DNA of 64,000 bases from Erwinia rhapontici (lineage in GTDB: Bacteria; Pseudomonadota; Gammaproteobacteria; Enterobacterales; Enterobacteriaceae), in assembly GCF_012271765.1 (NCBI RefSeq), contig NZ_VRKO01000010.1:62001-126000 (forward strand), given 5' to 3'. The notes under the pieces were generated by a model. The model worked only from the letters and a program-made list of their open reading frames with translations, was not told the DNA's origin and did not search any database. The position numbers and the translations under genes are program-made. Position 1 is the stretch's first letter. The number at the start of each line of letters is the position of its first letter. Positions 55,671-64,000 of the stretch are shown piece after piece.

Positions 55671-55742
55671 AATTGTATTGTGTAAGTCACTGTGCAAACA
55701 CATCACGAACCATTAAAAATAATATTTAAATTGGGGTAATGT

Positions 55743-56525
55743 ATGAAAAAGCAGGTCCTGGCTCTCTCCCTGTTAATGTCAATTACAGCTGCAGGCAGCG
55801 CATTTGCTGCGGGTCCAAAAACGCTGCGTATTGGTACCGACCCAACGTATGCACCGTTCGAAATGAAAAATGCTCAGGGGCAGCTGGTCGGTTTTGATAT
55901 CGATCTGGCGACCGAAATTTGTAAGCGTATGGAAACCAAATGTACGTTTGTTGAAAGCGACTTCGATGCGCTGATCCCTTCTCTGAAAGCGAAGAAGATC
56001 GATGCCATCATCTCTTCCCTGTCGATCACTGAAAAACGCCAGCAGGAGATCGCCTTCTCTGAAAAACTGTATGCGGCCAACTCGCGCCTGATCGCGCCGA
56101 AAGGTTCGAAAATTCAGCCAACGCTGGAAGCGCTGAAAGGCAAAACCATCGGTCTGTTGCAGGGGACCACTCAGGAAACCTACGCGAACGAAAACTGGCG
56201 TCCAAAAGGCGTGACTGTGACGCCATACGCTAACCAGGATCTGGTGTATCAGGATCTGACTGCGGGCCGTATTGATGCCGCGTTCCAGGATGAAGTGGCT
56301 GCCAGCGAGGGCTTCCTCAAGCAGCCTGCGGGCAAAGAGTATGCGTTTGCAGGCCCGGCTGTTAAAGATGAAAAAATCTTTGGTGTGGGTACAGGGATCG
56401 GCCTCAGCAAAGAGAACCCTGAGCTGAAAGCCGCTATCGATAAAGCGTTTGATGAAATCCGCAAAGATGGTACTTACGACAAGTTAGCGAAAAAATACTT
56501 CGATTTTGATGTGTACGGCGGTTAA
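55743..56525 (+). CDS. hisJ: Histidine/basic amino acid periplasmic binding protein (HisJ/ArgT family)
   Basis: Binding protein of the HisQMP transporter, 260 residues with signal [22 protein letters not shown]. The mature core [51 protein letters not shown] and [18 protein letters not shown] is conserved. It ends [11 protein letters not shown] like HisJ, while other segments (YANQDLVY) look like ArgT. Only one such gene is present where E. coli has argT and hisJ in tandem, so it may serve both substrate groups. Confidence 0.93.
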   Translation: MKKQVLALSLLMSITAAGSAFAAGPKTLRIGTDPTYAPFEMKNAQGQLVGFDIDLATEICKRMETKCTFVESDFDALIPSLKAKKIDAIISSLSITEKRQQEIAFSEKLYAANSRLIAPKGSKIQPTLEALKGKTIGLLQGTTQETYANENWRPKGVTVTPYANQDLVYQDLTAGRIDAAFQDEVAASEGFLKQPAGKEYAFAGPAVKDEKIFGVGTGIGLSKENPELKAAIDKAFDEIRKDGTYDKLAKKYFDFDVYGG

Positions 56526-56542
56526 GTAAAACCCTGTCTGCA

Positions 56543-56569
56543 GGCCTCACTGTGTCATGCAGTGGGGCC
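56543..56569 (+). terminator. Intercistronic hairpin between hisJ and hisQ
   Basis: GGCC-T-CACTG pairs with CAGTG-G-GGCC (one G-T pair) around a 7-base loop, 18 bases after the hisJ stop. A stem-loop here would reduce hisQMP expression relative to the abundant binding protein; in Salmonella this gap carries repetitive hairpins with that effect. Confidence 0.55.
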
Positions 56570-56627
56570 GCGTTTAATGCCGATGGCGTAAACGTGAAGT
56601 TAGAATCATAAGAACAGGATATTGCCT

Positions 56628-57314
56628 ATGCTGTACGGCTACTCTGAAGTGATATTTAAAGGCGCAATGGTAACACTCGAGCTGGCCCTCAGCTCAGTGG
56701 TGTTTGCCGTGGTGCTGGGGTTGATTGGCGCCGGGGCCAAGCTCTCCAACAGCCGCCTGCTGGTGGTTATTTTTGAAGGCTACACAACACTCATCCGTGG
56801 GGTTCCGGATCTGGTCCTGATGCTGCTGATCTTCTATGGTCTGCAAATTGCGCTGAACCAGGTAACCGACTTCTTCGGCCTGTCACAGTTTGATATTGAT
56901 CCGATGGTGGCCGGGATTATCACCCTGGGCTTTATCTACGGAGCCTACTTCACCGAAACATTTCGTGGCGCCTATATGGCCGTGCCAAAAGGGCAGATTG
57001 AGGCCGCGACCGCCTTTGGTTTCACCCGTTCTCAAACCTTTCGCCGTGTGCTGTTCCCAGGGATGATGCGCTTTGCGCTACCGGGTATCGGTAACAACTG
57101 GCAGGTGATCCTGAAAGCCACGGCGCTGGTCTCACTGCTGGGGCTGGAAGATGTGGTGAAAGCAACGCAGCTGGCAGGGAAATCGACCTGGGAACCCTTC
57201 TATTTCGCGATTGTCGCGGGTGTCATCTATCTGATTTTTACCACGCTCTCCAATGGTGTGCTGTGGTGGCTGGAACGCCGTTATACGGTGGGTGTAAAAA
57301 GGGCTGACCTATGA
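56628..57314 (+). CDS. hisQ: Histidine/lysine/arginine ABC permease HisQ
   Basis: Inner-membrane permease of 228 residues, the same length as E. coli HisQ. It has EGYTTLIRGVPDLVLMLLIFYG and the EAA loop KGQIEAATAFGFTRSQTFRRV. I use the ATG at 56628 with AACAGGAT upstream; a TTG two codons earlier is possible. Overlaps hisM by four bases. Confidence 0.96.
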   Translation: MLYGYSEVIFKGAMVTLELALSSVVFAVVLGLIGAGAKLSNSRLLVVIFEGYTTLIRGVPDLVLMLLIFYGLQIALNQVTDFFGLSQFDIDPMVAGIITLGFIYGAYFTETFRGAYMAVPKGQIEAATAFGFTRSQTFRRVLFPGMMRFALPGIGNNWQVILKATALVSLLGLEDVVKATQLAGKSTWEPFYFAIVAGVIYLIFTTLSNGVLWWLERRYTVGVKRADL

Positions 57315-58027
57315 TTGAGATTATTCAGGAGTACTGGAAAGCCCTGTTATGGACGGATGGTTACCGCTTCTCTGGCGTGGCAATCACGCTGTGGCTGCTG
57401 GTGGTGTCTGTCGTGCTGGGCGGGTGTATGGCGGTGCTGATGTCGATTGCCCGCGTGTCTCCCATCAGGGCGATCCGTTTTCCGGTATGGCTGTTTACCT
57501 ACGTGTTTCGTGGTACGCCGCTGTATGTGCAACTGCTGGTGTTTTACTCCGGTATGTACACGCTGGAAATTGTCAAAGGCACGGACCTGCTGAATGCATT
57601 TTTCCGCAGTGGACTGAACTGTACGCTACTGGCACTGACGCTGAACACCTGTGCGTACACCACGGAAATATTTGCCGGAGCGATTCGCTCGGTGCCGCAT
57701 GGTGAGATCGAGGCGGCGCGCGCTTACGGTTTCTCCACCTTTAAACTGTATCGCTGCATTATCATGCCTTCCGCATTGCGCTCTGCGCTGCCTGCATACA
57801 GTAATGAAGTGATTTTAATGCTGCACTCCACTGCGCTGGCGTTTACCGCCACGGTGCCCGATCTGCTGAAAGTGGCACGCGATATAAACTCGGCCACCTA
57901 TCAACCGTTTATTGCCTTTGGTATTGCGGCCGTGCTGTATCTGATTATTTCCTATGTGTTGATTAGTCTGTTCCGTAAAGCGGAAAAACGCTGGCTGGCG
58001 CACGTTAAACCTTCATCGTCACATTGA
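57311..58027 (+). CDS. hisM: Histidine/lysine/arginine ABC permease HisM
   Basis: Second permease (238 residues), with [20 protein letters not shown] and the EAA loop [20 protein letters not shown]. Forms the HisQM heterodimer with two HisP subunits. ATGA overlap with hisQ. Confidence 0.96.
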   Translation: MIEIIQEYWKALLWTDGYRFSGVAITLWLLVVSVVLGGCMAVLMSIARVSPIRAIRFPVWLFTYVFRGTPLYVQLLVFYSGMYTLEIVKGTDLLNAFFRSGLNCTLLALTLNTCAYTTEIFAGAIRSVPHGEIEAARAYGFSTFKLYRCIIMPSALRSALPAYSNEVILMLHSTALAFTATVPDLLKVARDINSATYQPFIAFGIAAVLYLIISYVLISLFRKAEKRWLAHVKPSSSH

Positions 58028-58038
58028 GTAACAACACT

Positions 58039-58812
58039 ATGGCTGATAATAAATTAAGCGTCACCGAGCTGCATAAACGTTACGGTGAACATGAAGTGCT
58101 AAAGGGTGTTTCACTCCAGGCGAATGCCGGGGATGTGATCAGTATCATTGGTTCCTCCGGCTCAGGGAAAAGTACCTTCCTGCGCTGCATTAACTTCCTC
58201 GAAAAACCGAGTGAAGGCACGATTTCGGTGAATAACCAAAATATCACTCTGGTACGTGATGTCGACGGCCAGCTGAAAGTCTCCAACAAAGAGCAGCTGC
58301 GTATGCTGCGCACCCGCCTGACGATGGTGTTCCAGCACTTTAACCTGTGGAGCCATATGACGGTGCTGGAGAATGTAATGGAAGCGCCGGTGCAGGTGCT
58401 GGGCCTGAGTAAAACGGAAGCGCGTGAACGTGCCATTCGTTACCTTGACAAGGTCGGGATTGACGAGCGTGCACGGGCAAAGTATCCGGTACACTTGTCA
58501 GGTGGTCAGCAGCAACGCGTGTCTATCGCCCGTGCGCTGGCGATGGAGCCTGAAGTGTTGCTGTTTGATGAACCGACATCAGCGCTGGACCCGGAGCTGG
58601 TGGGGGAGGTGCTGCGCATTATGCAGAAGCTGGCGGAGGAGGGTAAAACCATGGTGGTGGTGACCCATGAGATGGAATTTGCCCGCCACGTGTCGAACCA
58701 TGTGATCTTCCTGCATCAGGGCAAGATAGAAGAGGAAGGGCCACCGGAAGAGGTCTTTAATCATCCGAAGAGTACCCGCCTGCAACAGTTTTTGTCCGGG
58801 GCATTGAAGTAG
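58039..58812 (+). CDS. hisP: Histidine/lysine/arginine ABC transporter ATPase HisP
   Basis: ABC ATPase of 257 residues, matching E. coli HisP length when started at the ATG at 58039. Walker A is [16 protein letters not shown], the signature is [20 protein letters not shown] and Walker B is [19 protein letters not shown] at 58024 that overlaps the hisM stop would add five residues and cannot be excluded, since neither start has a strong binding site. Confidence 0.96.
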   Translation: MADNKLSVTELHKRYGEHEVLKGVSLQANAGDVISIIGSSGSGKSTFLRCINFLEKPSEGTISVNNQNITLVRDVDGQLKVSNKEQLRMLRTRLTMVFQHFNLWSHMTVLENVMEAPVQVLGLSKTEARERAIRYLDKVGIDERARAKYPVHLSGGQQQRVSIARALAMEPEVLLFDEPTSALDPELVGEVLRIMQKLAEEGKTMVVVTHEMEFARHVSNHVIFLHQGKIEEEGPPEEVFNHPKSTRLQQFLSGALK

Positions 58813-58818
58813 GGGGTA

Positions 58819-58944
58819 ATCATCTTTTCCGATCGACCCGTGTTGAGGGGAGATCGGCGTTGCTGGCTGAGCGAAAAAGAAGGTCAGCCATTACGAGATG
58901 AGCCGCGTAGGGGTCGATCATCTTTTTCGATCGACCCATGCTGA
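58819..58944. repeat. Direct repeat pair and hairpin between hisP and convergent MFS gene
   Basis: A 28-base unit, ATCATCTTTT(C/T)CGATCGACCC(G/A)TG(T/C)TGA, occurs at 58819-58846 and 58917-58944 with three differences. The second copy lies in a stem-loop, GGGTCGATC (58911-58919) / GATCGACCC (58929-58937), with T-rich loop. The location between convergent stop codons suggests a transcript-end or repetitive element; it is not one I recognise. Confidence 0.7.
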
Positions 58945-58946
58945 AG

Positions 58947-60197
58947 TCAGCTCTGATTATCGGCTGACAAAATTAATCGTGAAGCATGTGACGCGGTAAG
59001 CAGGTAAACCAGTATGCCTGAGATACCCAGAGCGATGCCGACATACGCCGTTGAGATCCATCCAAACCCCATCGTAATCGCCACCCCTCCCAGATAAGCC
59101 CCCATCGCGTTGGCAATATTCAACGCAGAGTGATTCATTGCGGCCGCAAGCGTTTGTGCTTCTTTTGCCACATCCATCAGGCGGATCTGAATCGAGGGAA
59201 GCAATACCGATGAAGTCCCGACCAGGAAGGTCGCCAACAGGCCGGTGAACACGTGCCCTGCAAGGAAAGGGAACAGGACCATGATCAGGGTATTCCAGAC
59301 CAGAGCGCCGCCAATGACCTTAAGCGGGTTGTGATCGGCGAGACGCCCGCCAACAAGGTTACCGACGATCATTCCCAATCCAAAGGCAGCCATGACCCAG
59401 GGGACGAGGTTGTCCTGCAATGCAGCGAGGTTTTTTAGCGTGGGGATAATATAGGTGAATATGGCAAACATGCCGCCAAAACCCACTGCGCCCGTCAGCA
59501 GGGTCATCAGCACCTGCGAATTTTTCAGCGCCGTGAGTTCTTTCATCGGATGAGCATCGGAACGGTTTGCTGTTGCAGGAACTAACATTGTAATCATCAG
59601 GCAGGTGCTCAAGCCTATTGCACCGACAAAAGCAAAAGCGATATGCCAGGAGAAAAACTGCCCTAACCATGCGGCAAGAGGTACACCCGCCAGCGTGGCG
59701 ACCGTCAGGCCCAGCATCACCAGACTGATGGCTTTACCGCGTTTATCCGCAGGCACCAGTGAGGCCGCAACGAGTGAGGCAATACCAAAGTAAGCACCAT
59801 GAGGAAGCCCGGCGATAAACCGGGCAGCGACGAGTGTCGGGTAGTTACCGGCCAGTGCGGTAGCAAGATTACCGATAAAGAAAATAAACATCAGAGCAAT
59901 CAACAGGATTTTTCTGTTCATACGCGCAGTGAGCACGGCAATAATCGGTGCGCCTACCACCACGCCCAACGCATAGCTGGCAATGGCATTCCCGGCCTGA
60001 GGCTCAGTGATATTCAGCGAATGGGCGACATCAGGGAGAAGTCCCATGATAACAAATTCACCGGTTCCTAAACCAAATCCCCCGAGGGCAAGTGACAGCA
60101 GGGCGAAGCCTGGACTCCTGGTGTTGACTGCATTGTGATCGCTCAAAATTAATTCCGCATTGTTAATATAAAAAGGTAATGATCTCTGACAGTGCAT
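58947..60197 (-). CDS. MFS transporter, AraJ/YdhP-like
   Basis: A 12-helix major facilitator protein of up to 416 residues (GGFGLGTGEFVIMGLLPDVAHSL in helix 1, LTARMNRKILLIALMF loop 2-3, AARFIAGLPHGAYFGIASLVAAS in helix 4-5). Proteins of this group export drugs or sugars; the substrate is unknown. The N-terminal 25 residues before the first helix are atypical, so translation may begin further in, for example at an in-frame TTG near 60144. It converges on hisP. Confidence 0.85.
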   Translation of the reverse strand: MHCQRSLPFYINNAELILSDHNAVNTRSPGFALLSLALGGFGLGTGEFVIMGLLPDVAHSLNITEPQAGNAIASYALGVVVGAPIIAVLTARMNRKILLIALMFIFFIGNLATALAGNYPTLVAARFIAGLPHGAYFGIASLVAASLVPADKRGKAISLVMLGLTVATLAGVPLAAWLGQFFSWHIAFAFVGAIGLSTCLMITMLVPATANRSDAHPMKELTALKNSQVLMTLLTGAVGFGGMFAIFTYIIPTLKNLAALQDNLVPWVMAAFGLGMIVGNLVGGRLADHNPLKVIGGALVWNTLIMVLFPFLAGHVFTGLLATFLVGTSSVLLPSIQIRLMDVAKEAQTLAAAMNHSALNIANAMGAYLGGVAITMGFGWISTAYVGIALGISGILVYLLTASHASRLILSADNQS

Positions 60198-60543
60198 GGA
60201 AAACAGCGTGTCGGGTATGCACAGGAATACGCGTGTAAAAAATACGACGATTAAAAGTAATCGATTACTTTTGAGAAATCAAGTGTTTACCTATAAATCC
60301 ATCAACACAATCGGTAATGGTCAGACATTAAAGGCGTCACCAATATCGATGAGATGAATACCTGTAGAAAATTCAGACCGACCAAAGAACAGGCAATCAA
60401 CTTCTTTAATCATGCCTGTCCAGTGGAAAATCATTTTGCTACAGATACCCGCTACTCGTCGTGTTATGTGGAAGGTGATATCAAATATGGCGATCAGTGA
60501 CCCGGAAAGGGGATATTATATTCAAGAGAAATCCGCCCGTCAT
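60198..60543. other. Upstream region of the MFS gene with a possible 48-codon ORF (60354-60500, + strand)
   Basis: This 346-base region should hold the promoter of the minus-strand MFS gene. On the plus strand ATG at 60354 opens a 48-codon frame to TGA at 60498-60500, beginning MNTCRKFRPTKEQAINFFNH and rich in Cys, Asp and Tyr. It reads like protein rather than noise, but it has only a weak GATGAG upstream and I recognise no family. It may be a small gene or the remnant of a longer one. Confidence 0.35.
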
Positions 60544-61437
60544 TCACACCACATCTGCCAGCGCTTTATCCAGCTCGTACCAGCGAAAACGAAAACCCGA
60601 TGCTTCCAGCCGTTGCGGCAGCACATGCTGTCCCCCCAACACCAGCACCGCTGACTCGCCCATCATCAGGCGAATGGCCGTGGCGGGCGTACGCATAAAT
60701 GCCGGACGGTGCATCACTTCACCCAGTGCCGCAGCGAACTGCTCGTTGCGCACCGCGTAGGGCGCTACCAGATTAAACGGCCCGTCCAGCTCGGGATGAT
60801 CCAGCAGCCAGAGAATGCCGTTTACCGCGTCTTCCAGATGTATCCACGGGAGGTACTGCTTACCGTTACCCAGCGGCCCGCCAATCCCCAACTTAAACGG
60901 CAGCTTCATCTTTTCCAGCGCTCCGCCTTTCTCCGCCAGCACGACGCCCGTACGCAGCAGGCACACGCGGGTGCGGTCGCTTTGTGCGTTCAACGCCAGC
61001 TGCTCCCAGCGTGCACAGAGGTCATGCGTAAACTCCGCATGACCGGGGTCATCCTCGGTCACCACCAGTTCGCCAGTGTCGCCGTAAAAACCGGTGGCGG
61101 AACCGGAAATCAGCACCGCAGGGGGGGCGCTGCTGGCCTTGATCAATTCAACCAGGCGCATCGTTATTTGCCAGCGACTATCGCATAACAGCTGCTTTTG
61201 CGGCTCGCTCCAGCGTTTTGCCGCGATCGGCTCTCCCGCCAGGTTGATGACCGCATCAATGCCGTTCAGATCACGCTGTTGGTCCAGGCCCGACCACAGG
61301 TTAATTTTTTCACTCAGGGTACGGCGTGCCGCGGCGACATCACGCGTGACCACGCTGATTTGGTGGCCTGCCTGAAGTAATCGGGCCGTTAACGGGCGGC
61401 CAATCAGCCCCGTCCCGCCGGTAATCAGAATATGCAT
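60544..61437 (-). CDS. yfcH: YfcH, TIGR01777-family NAD(P)-dependent epimerase-like protein
   Basis: Extended short-chain dehydrogenase fold of 297 residues with [47 protein letters not shown] and [19 protein letters not shown], and the family-specific C-terminal domain. Function uncertain. Position near hisP and before yfcF follows the E. coli order. Confidence 0.94.
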   Translation of the reverse strand: MHILITGGTGLIGRPLTARLLQAGHQISVVTRDVAAARRTLSEKINLWSGLDQQRDLNGIDAVINLAGEPIAAKRWSEPQKQLLCDSRWQITMRLVELIKASSAPPAVLISGSATGFYGDTGELVVTEDDPGHAEFTHDLCARWEQLALNAQSDRTRVCLLRTGVVLAEKGGALEKMKLPFKLGIGGPLGNGKQYLPWIHLEDAVNGILWLLDHPELDGPFNLVAPYAVRNEQFAAALGEVMHRPAFMRTPATAIRLMMGESAVLVLGGQHVLPQRLEASGFRFRWYELDKALADVV

Positions 61438-61624
61438 GCGGATTATCCTTCAGAATGCGCCAGTACACAGTATGCTGCTTTCAGCATAGGTGAAGATACC
61501 AGGATTGCGTGTGACAGGGCGCACGTGCAGATGCTGTGGTGGTTGTTCTGAAATGGTAAACTCCCTCATTGCGGAGATTGCCATCGGCGTGAAAAGTCGG
61601 TAAACAGGATGTTCCTATCCGTGA

Positions 61625-62284
<660 letters not shown>

Positions 62285-62410
62285 CGCATCAGCACAAATT
62301 GATGATTGCGTCGTGCGGCGTTAAACATTAATTTAGGGCGGATCGCGCAACCGTGTGCGAAAACGTTTGATTCAACTGTGCGCCAGGCGCCAGAACAAAA
62401 AGGGTTACGG

Positions 62411-62935
62411 ATGGTGGAGCAAGATCAGGGCACGGAGTGGGTGGATATCGTTAACGAAGATAACGAGGTCATTGCACAATCCAGCCGTGTACAGATGCGT
62501 GCGCAGTGTTTGCGCCATCGCGCAACCTACATCGTGGTTCACGATGGCATGGGCAAAATTCTGGTGCAGCGTCGTACCGAGACGAAAGACTTTATGCCGG
62601 GGATGCTGGATGCGACCGCCGGGGGCGTAGTGCAGACCGGTGAAGAGATGCTGGGCTCGGCGCGACGTGAAGCCGAAGAAGAGCTGGGCATTGCCGCGGT
62701 GCCGTTTGCCGAACATGGCCAGTTCTACTATGAAGATGAACACTGTCGCGTATGGGGCGGATTGTTCAGCTGTGTGTCTCACGGCCCGTTTGCCATGCAG
62801 GAAGAAGAAGTGGATGAGATTTTCTGGATGACGCCGGAAGAGATCACTGCCCGCTGCGATGAGTTTACCGCTGACTCGCTGAAAGCCTTGTCGTTGTGGT
62901 TGACGCGTAATAACGAATCAGGCCGCTACGACTAA
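62411..62935 (+). CDS. yfcD: Nudix hydrolase YfcD
   Basis: A 174-residue Nudix protein of the YfcD group. The Nudix box [24 protein letters not shown] (about residues 76-99) has every defined residue of the consensus. The substrate is not established. I start at 62411 because AAAAAGGGTTACGG precedes it; the frame is open 35 codons further upstream without family similarity. Confidence 0.93.
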   Translation: MVEQDQGTEWVDIVNEDNEVIAQSSRVQMRAQCLRHRATYIVVHDGMGKILVQRRTETKDFMPGMLDATAGGVVQTGEEMLGSARREAEEELGIAAVPFAEHGQFYYEDEHCRVWGGLFSCVSHGPFAMQEEEVDEIFWMTPEEITARCDEFTADSLKALSLWLTRNNESGRYD

Positions 62936-62989
62936 CCCTCCCTGTGGCGCAGTAGTCCTGCGCCACTCATATTCCTGTGATAACAGTGA

Positions 62990-63817
62990 TTAATGTGCCG
63001 GGCTGGACTGGCGCATCTTCTCGCCACGTCGACGCAATATTTCCATCACGATCAGCAGAATCAGCGATGCACCAATCATCAGGCTGGCCGCCGCGGCGAT
63101 CGTCGGATCCAGGTTTTCACGGATCCCGGCAAACATCTGGATCGGCAGTGTGCGCTGGGTTGGGCTGGCCAAAAACAGCGTGACTACCACTTCATCAAAC
63201 GATGCGGCAAAGGCAAACAGTGCGCCGGAGAAGACGCCTGGAGCGATCAGGGGCAGCGTCACCTTGCGGAACGTCAGCAGGGGGGAGGCACCCAGACTGG
63301 CGGCAGCGCGGGACAGCGTCGTATCGTAACTTTTCAGCACGGCGACCACGGTGATCACGACAAACGGCACGCCAAGCAGCGCATGGGCCAGCACCAGACC
63401 GAGATAGCTGTTAAGCAGCGACAGTTTGGCAAAGAAAAAGAACATGCCAACGGCAATAATCACCACCGGCGCCACCATCGGCGAAATGATAATCGCCATC
63501 ACGATGCCTTTCCCGCGAAACTCACCGCGCACCAGGCCCATTGAGGCCAGCACGCCCAGTACGGTGGCCAGCAGCGTGGCCAGCGGGGCAATCAGCAGGC
63601 TGTTACCCAGCGCACCCAGCCACTCTTGCGAATGAAAGAATGTGTCATACCAGCGCAGCGAAAAACCGCTGAGCGGATAGCTGAGAAACGAGCTGCTGTT
63701 AAATGACAGCGGCACAATGACCAGTACCGGGACGATAAGAAAGAGCAGCACCGCCGCCGCATAGAAGTTAAACAGGCCTTTCCACAGGCGCAGGATCAGG
63801 GTTCCCTGTTGTCTCAT
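62990..63817 (-). CDS. ABC transporter permease, PotC-like (polyamine-type)
   Basis: Inner-membrane permease of 275 residues. Three ATGs in a row follow AAGGAG; I use the third (63817), which has the best spacing. Hydrophobic segments begin at about residue 20 (AAAVLLFLIVPVLVIVPLSF), and the EAA loop is LSRAAASLGASPLLTFRKVTLPL. The sequence is closest in style to PotC/PotI subunits, but iron or sulfonate-type substrates are possible. It follows the partner permease by 10 bases. Confidence 0.9.
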   Translation of the reverse strand: MRQQGTLILRLWKGLFNFYAAAVLLFLIVPVLVIVPLSFNSSSFLSYPLSGFSLRWYDTFFHSQEWLGALGNSLLIAPLATLLATVLGVLASMGLVRGEFRGKGIVMAIIISPMVAPVVIIAVGMFFFFAKLSLLNSYLGLVLAHALLGVPFVVITVVAVLKSYDTTLSRAAASLGASPLLTFRKVTLPLIAPGVFSGALFAFAASFDEVVVTLFLASPTQRTLPIQMFAGIRENLDPTIAAAASLMIGASLILLIVMEILRRRGEKMRQSSPAH

Positions 63818-63827
63818 CATCATCTCC

Positions 63828-64000
63828 TTAGTGAGCTGCCGCTTCGGCAGAGGTACGTGTGACACGGATATAGACGATATACAGCAGCAGGACGATCACC
63901 AGCAACTGGCTGCCGAGCGCAGCGGCCATTCCCCAGTTCATGGTGGTGTTGGTAAAGAAGGCGACAAAGTAACTCACCATCTGGTCGTTCGGCCCGCCCA
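63828..64000 (-). CDS. ABC transporter permease, PotB-like (partial, N-terminal part outside window)
   Basis: The minus-strand frame open at the window edge and closed by TAA at 63828-63830 encodes GGPNDQMVSYFVAFFTNTTM, then a final helix (LLVIVLLLYIVYIRV) and ends TSAEAAAH. This is the C-terminus typical of the first permease of PotB-type pairs, with the GGP motif before the last segments. About 57 residues are visible. Confidence 0.85.
   Translation of the reverse strand, partial: GGPNDQMVSYFVAFFTNTTMNWGMAAALGSQLLVIVLLLYIVYIRVTRTSAEAAAH

Overview
The window is chromosomal DNA of a gamma-proteobacterium of the order Enterobacterales, most likely an Erwiniaceae-type genome (Erwinia/Pantoea; moderate confidence). 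The backbone reproduces the enterobacterial neighbourhood known from E. coli around fabB-pdxB-accD-purF-his transport: epmC, yfcL, mnmC, fabB, yfcJ, flk, pdxB, usg, truA, dedA, accD, folC, dedD, cvpA, purF, ubiX, hisJQMP, yfcH, yfcF, yfcD. Several accessory blocks interrupt it. No rRNA, tRNA, CRISPR array, transposase or phage gene was found.

Region by region. 1-2204: a truncated c-di-GMP GGDEF/EAL protein. 2615-3466: epmC and yfcL. 3512-9061 (minus): a five-gene molybdenum hydroxylase operon with a [2Fe-2S] subunit, a Tat-exported molybdopterin subunit, a tri-haem cytochrome c and two cofactor-maturation proteins. 9224-12603: mnmC and fabB, divergent, with a FadR/FabR-type control region. 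12669-13369: a YjbR protein and a YceK/YidQ-like lipoprotein. 13672-15454: an unusual ada gene translationally overlapped by a 2OG-Fe(II) oxygenase gene. 15704-24804: an eight-gene, A+T-rich, probably single-transcript biosynthetic cluster. 24893-32421: cbrC, then a six-gene sugar uptake and catabolism operon (binding protein, ATPase, two permeases, FGGY kinase, SIS isomerase). 32879-36899: a secreted protein of unknown function, yfcJ, and a MocR regulator divergent from a rhodanese with a palindromic operator between them. 36901: flk. 38094-43072: a compact four-gene chaperone-usher fimbrial operon. 43566-45335: an EamA exporter divergent from an AraC regulator. 45438-62935: the conserved pdxB to yfcD backbone, with a PurR operator before cvpA-purF, an ERIC repeat after purF, and NtrC plus sigma-54 sites before hisJ. 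62990-64000: two permeases of a polyamine-type ABC transporter, the second running off the edge.

The most interesting part is 15704-24804. Its first two genes encode a 3-dehydroquinate synthase II-type enzyme and a DhnA-type aldolase. This pair makes 3-amino-4-hydroxybenzoate from aspartate semialdehyde and dihydroxyacetone phosphate in actinomycetes (GriH/GriI of grixazone; related pairs in cremeomycin and manumycin-type pathways). They are followed by an adenylate-forming ligase, a methyltransferase, an FAD aromatic hydroxylase, a cupin, a short-chain dehydrogenase and an MFS exporter. This looks like a complete small-molecule pathway whose product I cannot name. About 250 bp upstream lies the ada/oxygenase pair. 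The Ada protein has lost three of its four zinc cysteines, and the oxygenase resembles a family linked to damaged DNA. The two could protect the producer from a DNA-reactive product; that link is inference.
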